Source of the DNA: an uncultured Lachnospiraceae bacterium
Lineage (GTDB): Bacteria > Bacillota > Clostridia > Lachnospirales > Lachnospiraceae
DNA length: 61,799 nt
Direction: 5' to 3'
NCBI GenBank assembly: GCA_910578715.1
Contig: CAJTRL010000018.1
Location: 1 to 61,799 of the forward strand
A program made the position numbers and the translations under genes. The notes beneath the pieces are model-generated. The model saw nothing but the letters and a program-made list of their open reading frames with translations, did no database searches and had not been told where the DNA came from. Positions 1 to 7,463 of the stretch are shown piece by piece (positions within the stretch are counted from its first letter, which is position 1; every line of letters starts with the position of its first letter).

Positions 1-318
1 TACTGCAGGTTTTCTAACCAAGCACAAAAGATAATTTCTTATTATCCGTCGTTTAATTTATATCTTTTACATTTATTTACATTATACCACCCCTTCCCCC
101 CAATCTCATCCCCTCTCCACCCTCAATCCCTGTCAAATTTTGCCGATTTTTTGTCTATTTTTGCTTATTGCCATTAATACCTGCTTTTTCCTCCTTCTAC
201 CAACCCCTCTATCATTCTCTTCAACATTCTCCTCACCCCCAAAATAACCAGAAAATAATATAAAAATCATAATATACTATGATATACCAAAATAAAACAC
301 CTTGAAAGGAGCCTTCCC
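1..318. other. Non-coding left edge
   Basis: No convincing gene is visible. The stretch is AT-rich with long pyrimidine runs on the plus strand between about 80 and 240. A small dyad, ATCATA at 266-271 and TATGAT at 278-283, lies in the likely promoter zone of the following gene, and AAAGGAG at 304-310 is its ribosome site. Confidence 0.5.
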
Positions 319-861
319 ATGAAACAACCTCCAAAACAAATCTGCACATCTGAAGATTACTGGAATCTGCCGGAAGATAAACGGGCAGAACTCATAAACG
401 GACAGCTTTTCATGATGACGCCTCCGAATAGAATCCACCAGAAGCTGGTTCATCAGTTGAGCAGAACAATTGGAAATTACATTGACAGCAAGCATGGGAC
501 ATGCGAGATTTATCCGGCGCCTTTCGCTGTGAACCTTACCGCCGATGAAAAAACATGGGTGGAACCGGACATCAGTGTTATCTGTGATAAAAATAAACTG
601 ACCGAACGAGGATGCGAAGGAGCCCCTGACTTTATCATAGAAATTGTATCTCCGGCCAGCCGCAGACTGGATTATCTGCAAAAAATGACGCTTTATTCGG
701 AATCCGGTGTCCGGGAATACTGGATTACAGACCCTGAGAAAAAAAGAACGACCATATATCGTTTTGAAGAAGATGCCGCCCCCATTATCGCCCCTTTTAA
801 CCAGGCAATTCCCGTCGGCATTTTCAATGATTTACAAATCACCATTTCCGAACTAATATAA
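319..861 (+). CDS. Uma2 family PD-(D/E)XK endonuclease-like protein (DUF820)
   Basis: A 180-residue protein with the Uma2/DUF820 layout. An N-terminal ERAELI-NGQLF-type strand is followed by the nuclease core: PDIS (D84), EIVSP (E108) and the QKMTLY helix (K122), then EYWITDP. These are the residues expected to bind metal in the restriction-like PD-(D/E)XK fold. The family is widespread and often linked to mobile DNA, but its biological role is unsettled, so only a putative DNA nuclease call is made. The start is set by AAAGGAG eight bases upstream. It is a single gene followed by a hairpin at 865-887. Fold assignment is confident; substrate is unknown. Confidence 0.85.
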   Translation: MKQPPKQICTSEDYWNLPEDKRAELINGQLFMMTPPNRIHQKLVHQLSRTIGNYIDSKHGTCEIYPAPFAVNLTADEKTWVEPDISVICDKNKLTERGCEGAPDFIIEIVSPASRRLDYLQKMTLYSESGVREYWITDPEKKRTTIYRFEEDAAPIIAPFNQAIPVGIFNDLQITISELI

Positions 862-864
862 ATT

Positions 865-887
865 GCGCAGGCCCAAAAAGCCTGCGC
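865..887 (+). terminator. Hairpin after the Uma2 gene
   Basis: A perfect 8-bp stem GCGCAGGC/GCCTGCGC with a 7-base A-rich loop starts three bases after the Uma2 stop codon. The T-tract after it is weak (TTATAA), so termination is likely but may be inefficient. Confidence 0.6.
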
Positions 888-966
888 TTATAAAACAACT
901 TCATTTCAAAAACAACTTTATTTCCGCCCTTTCAGATATGCCATCATAGAAGGCGTCAGTCCACCC

Positions 967-1725
967 TCACAGATACTTCTCAATACCTCCCTGTTCAAAC
1001 ACCGTTTTCCCTAACAGCGTAATCGCCCGGGCCGGGCAGTTATTGATGCACCGATAGCACATCGTACATATGCTCCCCGCCGTAGCTTTTCCATTCTCCA
1101 TACGCAGGTTCTTCATCGGGCACAGTCCGGCGCATTTTCCACAGCCGACACATTTTTGTGCATCAATTTTCAGCTTATCCGAATAATCTCTTGTCTTATG
1201 ATAAAAATACAGCCTCTGTCCAAAGAGCCCTGTCAGATGGCTTACAAATCCAAGCCCATCCCGCGTCGGGTTTCCGCTTTTTAACCGATGGGCCGCTATT
1301 TTGATTTTCTGCTCCGCATCTCGGACAAGCCGCTGATTTTCGGATAATGGCCTTTTTAATGCCCTGACATCGCCAATGCTGTCCGGCATTTTCAGGTGAA
1401 GGCCGCCGATAACTACTGCGCCGTGTTTTTTCAGCAGACGGGCCAGATTCCCCGCGCCGTCGCCGCTGAACAGGCCCATCGTTGCAATCACAAACACTTT
1501 TCTGCCTTTCCAGATATCACTGTGATTTGTAATATAATCCCGCACAATCCTGGGCAGATTACTGTACTGTACAGGATATCCAAACACGATTTCTTCCTGT
1601 TTTTCAATATCATTCAGCGCACATTCTTCTATGGAAAAAGTACGGGCGTCGGCGTCATATTCTTTTAAAAAGGTTTCCACACAATACCTGGTGTTTCCTG
1701 TTCCGCTGAAATATAGTCCTGTCAC
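967..1725 (-). CDS. EFR1-type flavodoxin-ferredoxin fusion protein
   Basis: A 252-residue protein combining an N-terminal flavodoxin-like domain (residues 1-150; FSGTGNTRY phosphate-binding loop at 6-14) with a C-terminal 2[4Fe-4S] ferredoxin: C192-C195-C198-C202 and C220-C223-C226-C230. This is the EFR1 architecture, presumed to move electrons between FMN and iron-sulfur clusters; the physiological partner is unknown. It starts with GTG and overlaps the stop of the upstream NifX-like gene by four bases (GTGA), so the two are translationally coupled. Expression probably comes from the promoter at 2381-2410. Confidence 0.85.
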   Translation of the reverse strand: MTGLYFSGTGNTRYCVETFLKEYDADARTFSIEECALNDIEKQEEIVFGYPVQYSNLPRIVRDYITNHSDIWKGRKVFVIATMGLFSGDGAGNLARLLKKHGAVVIGGLHLKMPDSIGDVRALKRPLSENQRLVRDAEQKIKIAAHRLKSGNPTRDGLGFVSHLTGLFGQRLYFYHKTRDYSDKLKIDAQKCVGCGKCAGLCPMKNLRMENGKATAGSICTMCYRCINNCPARAITLLGKTVFEQGGIEKYL

Positions 1726-2189
1726 TGGCAGCCGCCGTTTCCGGCACAGCCGTGCTTATCCTCACCACAACCCGCGTGGTCATTCTCCTGTCCCTGACCG
1801 GAGGAACCGCCGCAGTTTCCGTGGCCGCAGCCACCGTCATCATGGCCGCCATGCTCGTGATGGCTGCACTGTACATCGGGCTGATAGGCAAGCGTACCAT
1901 CCAGAAAGGCTTTTACCGCATCGTCTGCCTTCCCGCTTATACCGCCATATAGCCTGATTCCGGCCGCGTCCAGCGCTTCCCGCGCGCCGCCGCCGATACC
2001 GCCGCAGAGCAGCGTGTCTACCCCATGTCCTGTTAAAAACCCGGAAAGCGCGCCATGACCGCTCCCGTTTGTGTTGACAATTTCTTCTTTCTGAATCTGG
2101 CCGTCTTTTACCTCATAAATTTTGAACTGTTCCGTATGGCCAAAGTGCTGAAATACCTCTCCGTTTTCATATGTGACCGCAATTTTCAT
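1722..2189 (-). CDS. NifX/NifB-type dinitrogenase cofactor-binding domain protein
   Basis: A 155-residue protein whose first 105 residues match the Nitro_FeMo-Co domain (NifX, NafY, C-terminal NifB): MKIAVTYENGEVFQHFG at the start and LCGGIGGGAREAL near 61-73. No nif genes are nearby, so it belongs to the large group of such domains outside nitrogen fixation, thought to bind metal or iron-sulfur clusters. The tail (107-155) is very rich in His, Cys and Gly, which suggests a metal-binding role. The start is supported by GGAAAGGAG upstream. It is first in a two-gene operon with the EFR1-type protein. Confidence 0.85.
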   Translation of the reverse strand: MKIAVTYENGEVFQHFGHTEQFKIYEVKDGQIQKEEIVNTNGSGHGALSGFLTGHGVDTLLCGGIGGGAREALDAAGIRLYGGISGKADDAVKAFLDGTLAYQPDVQCSHHEHGGHDDGGCGHGNCGGSSGQGQENDHAGCGEDKHGCAGNGGCQ

Positions 2190-2380
2190 TTTGTCCGCTC
2201 CTTTCCAATAAATTAATCAGCCCATAAATCAGGGCAGAAATCTGTCTTTCCAGAAACCCGATACGGTTCGTCCGATTACTGCCGCCAGCCACATCCCCCA
2301 TCGTTCCGGTTTTGCTTCCAACCCAACAACAACTCTCTGTCCGATTTCCGCCATCGGCCTTGTCTGGTTCCCATGCACTT

Positions 2381-2410
2381 ATTATATAACCGCATCTGCT
2401 GTAAAATCAA
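2381..2410 (-). promoter_or_regulatory. Sigma-A-type promoter for the NifX-EFR1 pair
   Basis: Read on the minus strand: -35 TTGATT (2405-2410), 18-base spacer, -10 TATAAT (2381-2386). It lies about 190 bases upstream of the NifX start. The leader between them contains a 44-codon open frame (2167-2301) whose C-terminal half looks protein-like (LERQISALIYGLINLLERSG). It has no good ribosome site and I do not call it a gene. Confidence 0.6.
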
Positions 2411-2435
2411 GGCCAGCGGAATTGCCGCCGGTTAG

Positions 2436-2558
2436 AAGTTTTTTTATGATAACGACAGTACACTCATTGTCTACTATCCCGGAGAACCGTCACATCTCGA
2501 AATAAACGCCGGAGACTATGCCGGACTCTATGAATCGGGCGGTGACAAGGCGCAGTAA
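2436..2558 (+). pseudogene. Possible 3' remnant of an unidentified gene
   Basis: The 2190-2674 gap holds no full gene. A 40-codon frame after an in-frame TAG reads like the C-terminal end of a real protein (DNDSTLIVYYPGEPSH, then INAGDYAGLYESGG) and ends at TAA 2556-2558. There is no start or ribosome site. On the other strand, 2592-2657 encodes a 21-residue peptide (MGLYRAFYEPFKAELL...) behind GGAGGAG, perhaps another remnant. Neither is recognised; both calls are tentative. Confidence 0.25.
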
Positions 2559-2674
2559 GCGCCTCCCCCGGCAAGCCCGCATCCGCATGACTCAAAAACA
2601 GTGTCTTTTCAGCAGTTCCGCTTTAAACGGCTCATAAAACGCTCTGTATAAGCCCATATAATCTCCTCCCCGCC

Positions 2675-3631
2675 TCATTTCTCATAAAAAACCAGCGTAA
2701 GCCGCTCGTTTACCGCTTCCGTTTTTCCGGTTTTACGATACCCCATTTTTTCGTACAGATAACAGTTCTTTTTTTCCTGTAAAATCGTCGCAAGCTCCCA
2801 GTTCTCCTTTCCGTGGACATCTTCGCACAGCCGGACGGCCTCCTGTGCGATGCCTTTTCCCTGAAATTCCGGTAAAATAAAAAGCGGTGAAATCCGTTTC
2901 TTCTTTCCCTCTTCTTTTTTGTCAACAACACGGACTGCCCCTGCCTTCCGGCCATTCAAGCAGATAAAATAAAAATAAGTAAATTCCTGTTTCAGCCGGA
3001 ACAGCACCTTGTCTGGCGCTTCGCACGCCGGATTGGTACCGTAATCCTGATAGCAGTCGAGCAGTTCCCGGAATGCCTTTACTTGCATTTCATACAGAAG
3101 CGCTGCATCCTCTTCCCCCGCTCTTTCCAGCGTAATCTGCTTTCGGAACTTTTCCAGCCGGTAGTGTTGTTCTTCGTCCAGCTCCCGAAGTCCGTTTTTG
3201 TAATCATATCCTCTTTTCCTGTAAAATTCCACAGCGGTGATGGATGCCGGAATCTCGATTCTGTCCGCCCGCAAAAACAGTTCATCGGCTTCCAGCGTGT
3301 CGATGATGAAGTTGCCGATGCCCTGACGATGCAGTTCCGGGAGCACAAAAACCGTGAGCAGAATGCTTTCCGTCGGACTGCCCCAGAAGCTGGCAATCGA
3401 GCCGACGCCGACGATTTTCCCTTCATTCCAGAAGACAATTACATGGGCAAATGCCGCAAGGCTTTTGAACCAGTTCACATCATGGGAAACAACAAGCGCT
3501 TCCATCGCTTCCGCTCCGTAGTCTTTTACATTGACTTCCCGGAAATTTCTTGCAATGAGTCTGACGATTTCTTCCGCATCCTTTTCCCGGTAAGCGGCCG
3601 CCGTAACTTCTGTTCCGTTTGATAATATCAT
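2675..3631 (-). CDS. Tandem GNAT-domain N-acetyltransferase
   Basis: A 318-residue protein with two GNAT folds. The first (about 8-155) has the acetyl-CoA loop in VLPELHRQGIGNFIID. The second (about 165-318) has ILPEFQGKGIAQEAVRL followed by LYEKMGYRKTG. These are the motif A pyrophosphate-binding loops of the superfamily. The substrate cannot be predicted. ATG 3631 is preceded by a GAAAGGGG ribosome site. It stands alone on the minus strand. Confidence 0.85.
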   Translation of the reverse strand: MILSNGTEVTAAAYREKDAEEIVRLIARNFREVNVKDYGAEAMEALVVSHDVNWFKSLAAFAHVIVFWNEGKIVGVGSIASFWGSPTESILLTVFVLPELHRQGIGNFIIDTLEADELFLRADRIEIPASITAVEFYRKRGYDYKNGLRELDEEQHYRLEKFRKQITLERAGEEDAALLYEMQVKAFRELLDCYQDYGTNPACEAPDKVLFRLKQEFTYFYFICLNGRKAGAVRVVDKKEEGKKKRISPLFILPEFQGKGIAQEAVRLCEDVHGKENWELATILQEKKNCYLYEKMGYRKTGKTEAVNERLTLVFYEK

Positions 3632-3713
3632 ATGAATACCCCTTTCCTTTTCTCAGTAACAGACTGAAAAACTACACCAGTGCATTGTGACCCGCCCGAC
3701 TCATTACCCACAC

Positions 3714-3971
3714 AAAAAACACCGGACATGGGATGTGTCCGGTGCATTTCATCATAAATGACAGTTTTATTTTCTTTCCGATACGAAACAGAATTTTCGA
3801 CCCGCATTTACCGTTTTCCATGCACAGACACATCGGACCTGCCCTCCGTAACTGTGCACCTTGCGGCTTAACGTTACAGACGGGTACGTCCGTAATACAT
3901 GTACATGTAATTCGCTGTATTCTGCGGTTTCTGCATATGGTATGCCTTTCTCTGTTCCGAGTTCGTAAATT
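3714..3971 (-). ncRNA. Stand-alone structured RNA candidate
   Basis: A complete transcription unit of about 258 nt with no convincing protein. It starts a few bases after the -10 at 3978-3983 and ends at a strong intrinsic terminator (9-bp stem CACCGGACA/TGTCCGGTG at 3720-3744, then T6). In the middle, CGGAC (3888-3892, minus) pairs with GTCCG (3834-3838). Inside that, GTAAC pairs with GTTAC, enclosing a small helix capped by a GCAA tetraloop. A 20-codon frame behind GAGAAAGG (starting MQKPQNTANY) is present but may be incidental. I cannot place it in an Rfam family from memory; the raiA motif is one family to test first. Confidence 0.55.
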
Positions 3972-3977
3972 TTTATT

Positions 3978-4006
3978 ACAATAGCACAAGAATATGAGAA
4001 TGTCAA
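3978..4006 (-). promoter_or_regulatory. Strong promoter of the structured RNA candidate
   Basis: Read on the minus strand: -35 TTGACA (4001-4006), exact 17-base spacer, -10 TATTGT (3978-3983). The near-consensus match and the terminator 240 bases downstream define a short independent transcript. Confidence 0.75.
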
Positions 4007-4034
4007 GCCTGACATGGCGTGGTTCAGCGTCATG

Positions 4035-4198
4035 GTTCAGAATCCGGGCGGCGCGTTCTTCTCTGGCAAAGACCCTGTAAAAATGTCGGCACTTGGATTT
4101 TGGGACACTTGCGGCACAAAATCCTTAGTACCGTTACATTTTTAGTGGAGCGAAAGCGTGTCTTTGCCAGAGAAGAACGCGCCGCCCGGACTCCGAAC
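4035..4198. repeat. Giant inverted-repeat element (copy A)
   Basis: A 164-bp element. A perfect 29-bp inverted repeat (4044-4072 and 4161-4189) extends to 38 bp with two mismatches and ends in GGTTC/GAACC. A second nested pair (TGTAAAAATG/CATTTTTA) continues the hairpin. The inner right arm GTGGAGCGAAAGCGTG resembles segments in the elements at 26945-27120 and 51385-51445. It has no coding capacity and looks like a miniature mobile or REP-like element. Confidence 0.7.
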
Positions 4199-4205
4199 CA
4201 CACCC

Positions 4206-4625
4206 TCACACTTCCTTAATAAAAAATATCTCCATCGGCTGTGCAAACCGGGGAATATCGATGATGAGGCTTCCGCAATCCTTATAGCCCAATTTCCGGT
4301 AAAAATGCTGCGCCGTTTCGTCCGCCTGTGTGGAGGTCAGCAGCATGGCATATCCTTGTTTTTTCATTTCATTCTCCCAAAATTCCATCAGCTGTCTGCC
4401 ATAACCTTTTCTCTGGTATTCTCCGTCTACGAAAAGCATGTTGCAAAAGGGCGTGTTATCCCAAAACAGGCTGTACCGCAGTAATCCTATGGGGTTGCCA
4501 TCCAATAGCAGAACATAACCGCTCCCGGTACGGACTTTTTCTTCAAATACCGCCTTTGACAGGTGACTGTCCAGGCTGAACCAGAACTGCTCATCTTCTT
4601 TTTTTACATAACGGATTTCTGTCAT
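4206..4625 (-). CDS. GNAT family N-acetyltransferase
   Basis: A 139-residue single-domain GNAT protein. Acetyl-CoA loop: EYQRKGYGRQLMEFW. C-terminal signature: HFYRKLGYKDCGSLIID. Substrate unknown. I start at ATG 4625 (MTEIRY) because GGGAGGAA lies just before it; an ATG 12 bases upstream overlaps that ribosome site. The gene sits between hairpin element A and the half-repeat GCGAAAGCTGAACCGTT at about 4645-4661. Confidence 0.85.
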   Translation of the reverse strand: MTEIRYVKKEDEQFWFSLDSHLSKAVFEEKVRTGSGYVLLLDGNPIGLLRYSLFWDNTPFCNMLFVDGEYQRKGYGRQLMEFWENEMKKQGYAMLLTSTQADETAQHFYRKLGYKDCGSLIIDIPRFAQPMEIFFIKEV

Positions 4626-4720
4626 GTTTCCTCCCATTCCGCCGCGCGAAAGCTGAACCGTTATATCATTTTGTCTGTTTCATCATAGCATACCGGAAAA
4701 ATATCCACAACATCGCAATC

Positions 4721-4750
4721 TGGACATCCCCGCTCCAGGCGTGCTATGAT
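4721..4750 (+). promoter_or_regulatory. Promoter of the bceRS-like operon
   Basis: -35 TGGACA (4721-4726), 18-base spacer, -10 TATGAT (4745-4750), about 50 bases before the response regulator start. Confidence 0.6.
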
Positions 4751-4800
4751 ATAGGCACAATTTGCGGCGCAGGCCGCCACAGGAAAAACGGAGAACCGCT

Positions 4801-5463
4801 ATGTTTAAAATCATGATTATCGAAGATGAGCCGGCCATCCGGGAGGAACTGGCTCTCCTTTTAAAAAACGAAGGATATCAGCCCATACCCATCAGTGTTT
4901 TTGAAAATATTCCGACACGGGTGTCAGAAATTTCTCCAGACCTGATTCTGCTGGACTTAGGGCTTCCCGGCCGGGACGGGCTTTCGCTGTGCGCGGAGCT
5001 CCGCCGGAATCTGGAAACGCCGATTATATTCGTCACAAGCCATAACTCTTCCTGGGAGGAACTGCATGCGCTGAGTCTGGGGGGCGACGATTATATCACC
5101 AAGCCTTATCATGTCCCGGTGCTTCTTGCGCGCATCAAATCCGTTCTGCGGCGGAGCGTCCCTAAATCCGAAGCGCTTCCGTGCGTCAACGGGCTCACGT
5201 TAAACCCGGTCAAAGGATGTGCATCTGCAAACGGACAGACCATCGAGCTTACGCGCAACGAACTGCAGATTCTGGCCTGTCTGATGGCGCGTGCCGGAGA
5301 AATCGTTTCCCGCTCCGATTTGACAGAGGCTTTATGGAACAGCCAAATCTATATTGATGACAACACGCTCAGCGTCAATATGACAAGGCTGCGGGCCCGG
5401 CTGGAAAGCATTGGTCTCCCTGATTTTATCAAAACACGCAGAGGAATGGGGTATCAGCTATGA
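4801..5463 (+). CDS. OmpR-family response regulator, BceR-like
   Basis: A 220-residue regulator. The receiver domain has the acidic pocket IIEDEP, phosphorylation site D52 in LLDLGLPG, and ITKPYH. It is followed by a winged-helix DNA-binding domain (TRNELQILACL, then DDNTLSVNMTRLRARLE, ending RGMGYQL). ATG 4801 is chosen; an upstream TTG (4762) would add a non-conserved Arg/Pro-rich extension. It overlaps the downstream kinase gene by four bases (ATGA). With the kinase and the ABC transporter it forms a Bce-type peptide antibiotic sensing module and presumably activates the transporter promoter near 6544-6609. Confidence 0.9.
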   Translation: MFKIMIIEDEPAIREELALLLKNEGYQPIPISVFENIPTRVSEISPDLILLDLGLPGRDGLSLCAELRRNLETPIIFVTSHNSSWEELHALSLGGDDYITKPYHVPVLLARIKSVLRRSVPKSEALPCVNGLTLNPVKGCASANGQTIELTRNELQILACLMARAGEIVSRSDLTEALWNSQIYIDDNTLSVNMTRLRARLESIGLPDFIKTRRGMGYQL

Positions 5464-6467
5464 AAATCTCAGAATTTATATCCGACCGCCTGAGACGGCT
5501 TCTTTTTCAGGCGGTTTTCGTTATGGCCGCCGTCAGCTTTTTATCTTTCACCGGAACGGGCAGAGGCGTTTTGATTCTGCTGCTCTCTTTCTGGGCGTTT
5601 ACGCTTATCTGCGTGCAGACATACGACTTTTTAAAATGCCGTTCGCATTTATCGGCGTTGGAATCCATTATGGACAAGCTGGATGAAAAATATCTCTTCG
5701 CCGAATGTATTCCAAAACCGCAAAGCCTTTATGAACGCCGCCTTTTTGCTCTCGTGAAGCAATCCGGACGGTCCATGATTCAGGCGGTCTCCGACGCCCA
5801 TGCCTCCAGCCGGGACTATCGGGAATATGTGGAAAGTTTCGTCCATGAAACCAAAGCGCCGCTCACCGCCGCAAGGCTCATCAGCCGGCAGACCGGACCG
5901 GAAACCGGACGGAAACTTACGGAAGAGCTGTCCTGCATCGAAGCACATGTGGAGCGCGCCCTGTTCTATGCCCGTCTGGATTCCCCGGAAAAGGATTTTC
6001 TCATCCGGCAGATACCGGCCGCCCAAATCGTACACCACTCCATCGAACGCTATCAGAGCCTTCTGATGCAGAGCGGGTTCCGGATAGAGACGGACAATCT
6101 GGAACAGACTCTTTACACGGATGCAAAATGGGCGGAATTTATTTTCGGGCAGCTTTTGCAGAACGCGGTCCGCTATCGCAGCGCATCCCCTGTTATCCGC
6201 ATCCTGGCAAAGCAGTCCGGAGCCCGGACAGTCATCACCGTTTCGGATAACGGCATCGGCATACCGGCGCACGAGCTGCCCCGCGTTTTTGACCGGGGAT
6301 TTACCGGAAGCAACGGACGGAGCCAGGGCGGCTCGACAGGCATGGGGCTGTATCTTTGCCGCAGGCTTTCGGCGTGCATGGAGGCGGAAATACGGATTTC
6401 CTCCAAAGAGGGTGGCGGCACACAAGTCACACTGACCTTCCCGGCATGCGGGCCGCGCCCGGCATAG
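5460..6467 (+). CDS. Intramembrane-sensing histidine kinase, BceS-like
   Basis: A 335-residue kinase with two N-terminal membrane helices (about 13-31 and 35-55) and almost no extracellular loop, the hallmark of BceS-type kinases that sense through their partner permease. The H-box is SFVHETKAPL with phospho-acceptor H129. The ATPase domain has an N-box (QNAVRYRS), G1 box (DNGIGIP) and G2 box (STGMGLYL). ATG overlaps the regulator stop (ATGA), so translation is coupled. The predicted signal is antimicrobial peptide flux through the permease at 7453-9378; this is inferred from family and context. Confidence 0.9.
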   Translation: MKISEFISDRLRRLLFQAVFVMAAVSFLSFTGTGRGVLILLLSFWAFTLICVQTYDFLKCRSHLSALESIMDKLDEKYLFAECIPKPQSLYERRLFALVKQSGRSMIQAVSDAHASSRDYREYVESFVHETKAPLTAARLISRQTGPETGRKLTEELSCIEAHVERALFYARLDSPEKDFLIRQIPAAQIVHHSIERYQSLLMQSGFRIETDNLEQTLYTDAKWAEFIFGQLLQNAVRYRSASPVIRILAKQSGARTVITVSDNGIGIPAHELPRVFDRGFTGSNGRSQGGSTGMGLYLCRRLSACMEAEIRISSKEGGGTQVTLTFPACGPRPA

Positions 6468-6477
6468 TACTATAACG

Positions 6478-6609
6478 TTGCAAAGATAACGATATGGTAT
6501 TATACCGTTATCTTTGCAATGCCATAAAGCTATAACTGTATTATCTTACAAAATCGTAAGAAAAAACCATCTCAATTCGATACCAGATATTTTTCTCCCG
6601 GCGTATAAT
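6478..6609 (+). promoter_or_regulatory. Control region of the bceAB-like transporter
   Basis: Two dyads follow the kinase gene. The first is a 14-bp inverted repeat TTGCAAAGATAACG (6478-6491) with CGTTATCTTTGCAA (6506-6519), without a T-tract. The second, TCTTAC-N6-GTAAGA (6544-6561), lies about 42 bases before a -10 TATAAT (6604-6609) that lacks a good -35. That arrangement fits an activator site for the BceR-like regulator. The regulator assignment is inference. Confidence 0.5.
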
Positions 6610-6704
6610 AGATTGAAAAATCCAAATTCAAAACGGTTTCGGTTTTTTCAAAGAATGCCGTTCGGTTTTCTGCGGACACAGACCGCCGGGAAAGGAGTTT
6701 TTTC

Positions 6705-7463
6705 ATGTTAGAGGTAAAGAACATCGAAAAGTATTATGGAAACAAAAATAATGTCACCAAAGCCCTCGACCGCATCAGCTTTGATGTTGCCGACGGCGAA
6801 TTTATCGCCATCATGGGGGCTTCCGGCAGCGGTAAAACGACGCTTCTCAATTGTATCTCCACAATCGATGCGGTCAGCGCCGGAGAAATTTTGTTAGACG
6901 GAGAAAATATTGACAAGCTCCCCGCCGGAGAACTGGCCAGATTCCGCCGGGAACGGCTCGGATTTGTTTTTCAGGACTTCAATCTGTTGGACACGCTGAA
7001 CATTGAAGAAAATATCGGCCTGGCCCTGGCCCTGAACCATGCGGACCCCCGTTTGGTCAAAGACAAGGTGGAGCAGATTGCCGAAAAACTGGAAATTTCC
7101 GATATTCTGGAAAAATTCCCCAGCCAGATATCCGGCGGTCAGAAACAGCGGGCCGCCTGTGCAAGAGCGATGGCAGCGGGCCAGTCTCTGCTTCTTGCGG
7201 ATGAACCGACCGGCGCGCTGGATTCCAAAGCGTCCAAAAATCTGCTGGAAATCATGACCCATATCAATCAGGACATGCACGCCACGATTCTGATGGTCAC
7301 GCATGACGCTTACAGCGCAGGCTATGCCAAACGCGTTCTGTTTTTAAAGGATGGCCGGATTTTTAACGAACTGCTCCGGGGCGGACGCTCCCGCTCCGTA
7401 TTTTATCATGAAATTCTGGATATTCTCGCGTTGCTGGGAGGTGATATCAGTGATGTTTTTTAA
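6705..7463 (+). CDS. ABC transporter ATPase, BceA-like
   Basis: A 252-residue nucleotide-binding protein. Walker A GASGSGKTT (38-46), signature SGGQKQR, Walker B LLLADEPTGALD and the H-loop in VTHD are all intact. It is of the MacB/LolD/BceA class (long D-loop, FVFQDFNLLDTLN at the Q-loop). The start follows GGAAAGGAG. The C-terminal end overlaps the permease start by 11 bp. Together they should expel or release bound peptide antibiotics such as bacitracin or lantibiotics; the exact substrate is unknown. Confidence 0.93.
   Translation: MLEVKNIEKYYGNKNNVTKALDRISFDVADGEFIAIMGASGSGKTTLLNCISTIDAVSAGEILLDGENIDKLPAGELARFRRERLGFVFQDFNLLDTLNIEENIGLALALNHADPRLVKDKVEQIAEKLEISDILEKFPSQISGGQKQRAACARAMAAGQSLLLADEPTGALDSKASKNLLEIMTHINQDMHATILMVTHDAYSAGYAKRVLFLKDGRIFNELLRGGRSRSVFYHEILDILALLGGDISDVF

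Noticed and set aside
3672..4033. Minus-strand frames of 88 and 105 codons over the structured RNA
   Set aside because: They have no ribosome sites, odd Cys/Arg-rich composition, and run through the promoter or terminator of the RNA unit.
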